35,252 nucleotides of DNA from a virus. The translations under genes and the position numbers were made by a program. The stretch lies in IMG/VR virus record IMGVR_UViG_3300007541_000078, positions 1 through 35,252 of that record; one strand, given 5' to 3'. Below are positions 32,469 through 35,252 of the stretch, piece by piece (within the stretch, counting starts at the first letter, position 1; each line of letters opens with the position of its first letter). The notes beneath the pieces were generated by a model that was given only the letters and a program-made list of their open reading frames with translations, was not told where the DNA came from and ran no database searches.

Positions 32469-32924
32469 TTACACCATCAGTTCAAAATGCGGACCATCAA
32501 TAAATGGGCGGCGGTTTTGGGAACGACGCGTGTCGATATAGTCGTTCATCGCATCTTCCATAGTACCACTCCATTGCGCGATATTTGGCACAGTCCATGC
32601 TGCACCCCAACGCACAGGGACATCTACGACACGAGCGCCTTCTGCCATTGCATCCGCGATGTCATCGTACAAATTCAATTCCCACGACCCCCTCGAACCA
32701 ATATACGCCATAAGGTCTACGGCAAGCCCGTCAATGTGCTTTGACTTCATGGTCTGGCTCGCGCCACTAGCGACAAGCTCCCGCTGCTCTTCGATAGTCC
32801 GCAAACCTTGCACCACTCCAAAATCGACTTTGGTCGCGGTGATTGCGTACTTCACGACGGCTACAAGACGTTCGTCTACGCCCTCCAGCCTGTCCAAACT
32901 GCGTTGTGATAACTTAAACGCCAT
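32469..32924 (-). CDS. Endolysin, M15-type peptidase (VanY/L-Ala-D-Glu-like)
   Basis: A 151-residue cell-wall peptidase. SKHIDGLAVDLMAY supplies the zinc ligands His63 and Asp70, and DGPHFEL supplies His146. VVQGLRTIEEQRELVASGAS is the typical segment before them, with Arg42. The layout matches single-domain phage endolysins of the M15 family that cut peptidoglycan cross-links. No signal peptide is visible, so it needs the neighbouring holin to reach the wall. AAAGGG precedes ATG 32924. It overlaps the end of the upstream gene by 11 bases. Confidence 0.9.
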   Translation of the reverse strand: MAFKLSQRSLDRLEGVDERLVAVVKYAITATKVDFGVVQGLRTIEEQRELVASGASQTMKSKHIDGLAVDLMAYIGSRGSWELNLYDDIADAMAEGARVVDVPVRWGAAWTVPNIAQWSGTMEDAMNDYIDTRRSQNRRPFIDGPHFELMV

Positions 32925-33399
32925 TGGAAGCCCTTTCTATGTTAAATCTTAAGTTCTCGTGGTCGGGATAGTGCACCACTACTGACCCTTCTGGGCATTC
33001 ATAATTTATCGTAGCAAGCAGGGTAGCTTCCCCTAGTGTTACTCGATCGTAATGCCCCTCATGTATAAACATGTTAAAACCAAATTTATCGACCTTATCG
33101 TTAGCAGGTCCAGAAAACTTGGTAACGCTAGGAGTAGCGGGGTGTACAACGTACTCACTGTCACGAATTTCTAGGGTAAACCCTACTACATCACAGTCAT
33201 CACGTATCTTTTCCCGCGCCACAATTACGCGAAATGGGCCGTCTATAGGCCCATCCGATATTTCAAAATGTTCCGGTGCCCACACCAGAATCGGCTTATC
33301 AAACAAACCAAGTTTGTCGGAGAGGGTGTACCCCCCACCGATCAACGCAAAGGTAGCAGTAACAGCACCAATGCCTTTGGTTATGTTGTCCAAGTCCAT
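32914..33399 (-). CDS. Membrane-anchored protein of the lysis region
   Basis: A 161-residue protein. Residues 5-27 form one hydrophobic segment (KGIGAVTATFALIGGGYTL), probably a signal anchor. The rest is beta-rich and soluble, with two cysteines (near DDCDVVG and YECPEG) that could form a disulphide outside the cytoplasm. Position between holin and endolysin suggests a lysis accessory such as a spanin-like or regulatory protein, but the long beta domain does not look like a classic coiled-coil i-spanin. The start is coupled to the holin stop by TAATG. Confidence 0.6.
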   Translation of the reverse strand: MDLDNITKGIGAVTATFALIGGGYTLSDKLGLFDKPILVWAPEHFEISDGPIDGPFRVIVAREKIRDDCDVVGFTLEIRDSEYVVHPATPSVTKFSGPANDKVDKFGFNMFIHEGHYDRVTLGEATLLATINYECPEGSVVVHYPDHENLRFNIERASNGV

Positions 33400-33803
33400 T
33401 ATTTTGCTACGCCCTTCGCTTTCTCGTAGGTGCGCAAGCCGCCAAGACCCAACATGCCAAGCAGGACAGTCATTAAGCTGTCCATATCAAACGATGGAAG
33501 ATCGCTTGGATGCAGACCTGTGACGTTAAACGCCACCAAAATAAAGACTATGATTGGGTAAAAGATAAAGTGGTAAGCTAGCGCGGCTGCGCACACCCAA
33601 CCGACCATCGGCCTCCACCCTGCAACGAAGATACTGCGGTGCGCAGCTTCGGCCTTGTTTACTTCGAGCTGACCCATCGTCTGCTCGTGCATTTGTTTTT
33701 CTGCCATGGTCGCAATCTCGTGCGCCAAAGCTGCTTTTTGGTCTTTGTCTTCAATGAACTTGTCGAGCAAGCCGCTGACTGGACCGATTAACGCTTGTAG
33801 CAT
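33399..33803 (-). CDS. Holin, GTA-type three-membrane-helix family
   Basis: A 134-residue protein. An N-terminal charged amphipathic part (GLLDKFIEDKDQKAALAHEI) is followed by RSIFVAGWRPMVGWVCAAAL, the hallmark of the three-TM holin family first seen in gene transfer agents, then two more hydrophobic segments (YPIIVFILVAF and MTVLLGMLGLGGL). It would open the inner membrane for the endolysin. ATG 33803 is preceded by GGAGG at five bases. A GTG twelve bases upstream would consume that site and is rejected. The family is typical of alphaproteobacterial phages. Confidence 0.85.
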   Translation of the reverse strand: MLQALIGPVSGLLDKFIEDKDQKAALAHEIATMAEKQMHEQTMGQLEVNKAEAAHRSIFVAGWRPMVGWVCAAALAYHFIFYPIIVFILVAFNVTGLHPSDLPSFDMDSLMTVLLGMLGLGGLRTYEKAKGVAK

Positions 33804-33864
33804 CGTAACCTCCACGTAATACTACCTACCTCACCTTAATAGATTACTGCATGTTTTGCAAAGA

Positions 33865-34179
33865 TTACTTACGGCTCATCCACGCAGACATGCCCATGTA
33901 AGCGCCTACTATACCCGCAGCGCTGAGAAAGAAGAGGTCAGATATGCCTGATAACGCCTCAACACGCTCTATTGGCACGAAAAACATCGCAAGCGTGAAC
34001 GCTCCCATTGCAACAAGTGCGGCGGTTGCCATCCGACGCTGTGTCCGCATCTTTCGCAGTTCGGTCTCGGCTTGGCGGATTTCTTTGGCTTGCTCCAACT
34101 CTTCGTCAGTAATTGTACCGTCACCGTCCAAATCGTATGCTTCATAGGCTGTATTCTTCTGAAATTTCTTTTGCGTCAT
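33865..34179 (-). CDS. EF-hand membrane protein of the lysis region
   Basis: A 104-residue protein. Residues 12-30 contain one full EF-hand loop (YDLDGDGTITDEELEQ) that could bind calcium. A charged helix follows, and then two hydrophobic segments (MATAALVAMGAFTLAMFFV and LFFLSAAGIVGAYMGMSAW). ATG 34179 overlaps the upstream stop as ATGA. A start ten codons earlier is possible but less likely. A calcium-binding loop on a two-helix membrane protein beside a holin is unusual. It could sense calcium or membrane state or be an antiholin-like partner. That is inference. Confidence 0.65.
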   Translation of the reverse strand: MTQKKFQKNTAYEAYDLDGDGTITDEELEQAKEIRQAETELRKMRTQRRMATAALVAMGAFTLAMFFVPIERVEALSGISDLFFLSAAGIVGAYMGMSAWMSRK

Positions 34180-34640
34180 AGCTGCCCATCCCTCAAGAAT
34201 TTGACCCAAACCATAAGCGCAACAAACCCACCAAACGAGATGACACCCGCGACAATATAGGCAATAATCTCATTTCGTTTGTTACGCGCGCGCTCGGCTG
34301 CAAGAGCCTCTTCACGGCGTTTTCGGCGGGCTTGAGCTTGAAAGCGGACCCAATCGTCGTAGAGTCCGGGTCTTCCGTAGAGTTTCATGATAGAAGTGAG
34401 TTCTTTTTCGGCTTCCCTGATCTTTTCAAGCGCCATGAACTCTTCAAAGTCGTCTTCAGCCTTACCTCCTATAACGGACATAAAGCTGCGTTTCTTCTTT
34501 TCACCTCGTTTCTGGAGGTCTTCTTTCGCGGAAACCATCTTGCCGATAGCGCCCATAGCATCGGACAGATCGCGCCCATTGGCTACGAACTGCTTTACTA
34601 CGGCGAATCCGGCATTAAACGCGGCTAGTTCTGCGAGCAT
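34176..34640 (-). CDS. Coiled-coil protein with C-terminal membrane helix
   Basis: A 154-residue protein. The N-terminal helix is mildly hydrophobic (AELAAFNAGFAVVKQFVANG). Residues 40-125 are very charged helices (AQARRKRREEALAAERARNK within), and residues 128-148 form a membrane helix (IAYIVAGVISFGGFVALMVW). ATG 34640 has GGGG upstream. GTG two codons earlier is an alternative. The tail-anchored topology and basic coil suggest a membrane-linked virion or lysis protein. The function is unknown. It is coupled to the EF-hand gene by ATGA. Confidence 0.65.
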   Translation of the reverse strand: MLAELAAFNAGFAVVKQFVANGRDLSDAMGAIGKMVSAKEDLQKRGEKKKRSFMSVIGGKAEDDFEEFMALEKIREAEKELTSIMKLYGRPGLYDDWVRFQAQARRKRREEALAAERARNKRNEIIAYIVAGVISFGGFVALMVWVKFLRDGQL

Positions 34641-34684
34641 AAGCACCCCACTAAAAAGGTAAAAGTCGCAGCACTACGGCGTGA

Positions 34685-34718
34685 TTATGTTATAGCATAA
34701 GAAGTTATTGTGTGTACA
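34685..34718 (-). promoter_or_regulatory. Possible extended -10 promoter with palindrome
   Basis: On the minus strand, TGCTATAAC gives an extended -10 (TATAAC at 34694-34689). TGTACA (34718-34713) is a weak -35 with an 18-base spacer. The -10 sits inside a near-perfect 16-bp palindrome (34685-34700, 14 of 16 positions symmetric), which could be an operator. It lies about 45 bases before the start at 34640, in the 104-base gap 34647-34750. No other feature is seen in that gap. Confidence 0.4.
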
Positions 34719-34750
34719 GCTATTATTCGATGGTGAAAAATAGGTAATAG

Positions 34751-34942
34751 TTAGCCCATTTTAGTTAGAATCGCCACAAGCATGGCGATGATGGTACCAG
34801 CCGCACCGATCAAAATAGCTTCCAGCCGTTTGACCCTCGTGAACACTTCTTTGAACTGAATGTGCACGGTGGTCTCCAACTTAGTTACTCTAGGCTCAAT
34901 CTCGTCTATACGACGATGGGCATCTTGAACGGTGCGGCTCAT
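34751..34942 (-). CDS. XhlA-like coiled-coil/membrane protein (holin accessory)
   Basis: A 63-residue protein. Residues 5-40 form a coiled coil (VQDAHRRIDEIEPRVTKLET and on), and residues 42-60 form a membrane helix (AILIGAAGTIIAMLVAILTK). This is the layout of the XhlA family, small tail-anchored proteins that assist holins in lysis. The stop is followed by the possible promoter region. The start follows the upstream gene by six bases, so the two are co-transcribed. Confidence 0.7.
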   Translation of the reverse strand: MSRTVQDAHRRIDEIEPRVTKLETTVHIQFKEVFTRVKRLEAILIGAAGTIIAMLVAILTKMG

Positions 34943-34948
34943 ATTTCA

Positions 34949-35179
34949 TTACTCTGCGGCTGTCTGCGCGTTCTCTGGTGTGTTTTCCAGAGACGCTTTA
35001 AGCATATCAATGAAGAACTTACGACCACCTTCTAGTTGGGTCATGTTAAACCGAGCAGAGTTCATCTTACGATCCAAGTCTGCGACGTGGTTTACCATTT
35101 CCTGTTGTTCAGGGGTCATGTCTTCAAAAGTGTATTCTTTGTCGTCGATGACGATAGGCGTTGTTTTTTTCTCAGCCAT
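34949..35179 (-). CDS. Small acidic helical phage protein
   Basis: A 76-residue acidic protein, nearly all helix: VIDDKEYTFEDMTPEQQEMV, then a HVADLDRKMNSARFNMTQLE helix and a short tail. The opening, a short beta strand with IDDKEY followed by DMTPEQQ, is seen in many small marine phage proteins of unknown role. AGGAGA precedes ATG 35179. It may be a chaperone-like or structural accessory, but nothing in the sequence decides this. Confidence 0.65.
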   Translation of the reverse strand: MAEKKTTPIVIDDKEYTFEDMTPEQQEMVNHVADLDRKMNSARFNMTQLEGGRKFFIDMLKASLENTPENAQTAAE

Positions 35180-35195
35180 TTGTCAGTCTCCTAGA

Positions 35196-35252
35196 TTAAG
35201 GGTTTGCAGTTGCCCAAGGGGCGGTTTCTACGGCGGTGGGCGGGTTGATTTG
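35196..35252 (-). CDS. C-terminal end of an upstream late gene (partial)
   Basis: One frame is open from the window edge to TAA at 35198-35196, encoding an 18-residue tail (INPPTAVETAPWATANP at its end). The stop lies 16 bases before the next start, in keeping with neighbouring spacing. The gene continues outside the window and cannot be identified. Confidence 0.4.
   Translation of the reverse strand, partial: QINPPTAVETAPWATANP

Overview
The window is a stretch of a tailed-phage genome, most likely an uncultured marine phage of an alphaproteobacterium. Genes are tightly packed, with ATGA, TGATG and TAATG overlaps and recurring GGAGA-type ribosome binding sites. It carries a complete phage replication module and a late module of tail, ejection and lysis genes. 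A neck/tail protein resembling P22 gp10 points to a short-tailed (podovirus-like) virion, and a GTA-type three-helix holin points to an alphaproteobacterial host. Host and family are inference. Terminase, portal, major capsid protein, integrase and RNA polymerase are not seen, so this is only part of a genome.

Layout. Positions 1-10879 read rightward. They hold small accessory genes (zinc ribbon, VRR-NUC nuclease, HTH protein, DUF3310 protein), then a family A DNA polymerase (exonuclease plus polymerase, Leu at the Phe762-equivalent site), a Cas4/RecB-like nuclease with four cysteines, a basic HNH-like protein and a SNF2-type helicase. After a likely internal promoter come a coiled-coil protein, an excisionase-like HTH protein, a zinc-finger protein with an acidic tail (possible ssDNA-binding protein), a primase-helicase fusion and a small conserved protein. 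A strong intrinsic terminator at 10938-10970 ends this block where it meets the leftward late genes.

Positions 35252-10969 read leftward. In transcription order they are: small coiled-coil and membrane proteins, a holin, an M15-type endolysin, a zinc ribbon, the P22 gp10-like protein, a C1q-like fibre protein, an acyl carrier protein (ACP), a beta-ketoacyl-ACP synthase (KAS), a conserved 156-residue protein, and then five large virion or ejection-type proteins. Two of these are giants: a 1975-residue repeat-rich protein and a 2455-residue polyvalent protein with an HExxH metallopeptidase signature and a possible ADP-ribosyltransferase-like domain.

The most unusual part is the translationally coupled ACP-KAS pair inside the tail/ejection operon. 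Both keep their catalytic residues (ACP Ser42; KAS Cys132, His270, His303), yet no other fatty-acid or polyketide enzyme is present. The pair may redirect host acyl chains late in infection, or supply an acyl group to a virion protein or the host envelope. Those roles are inference.
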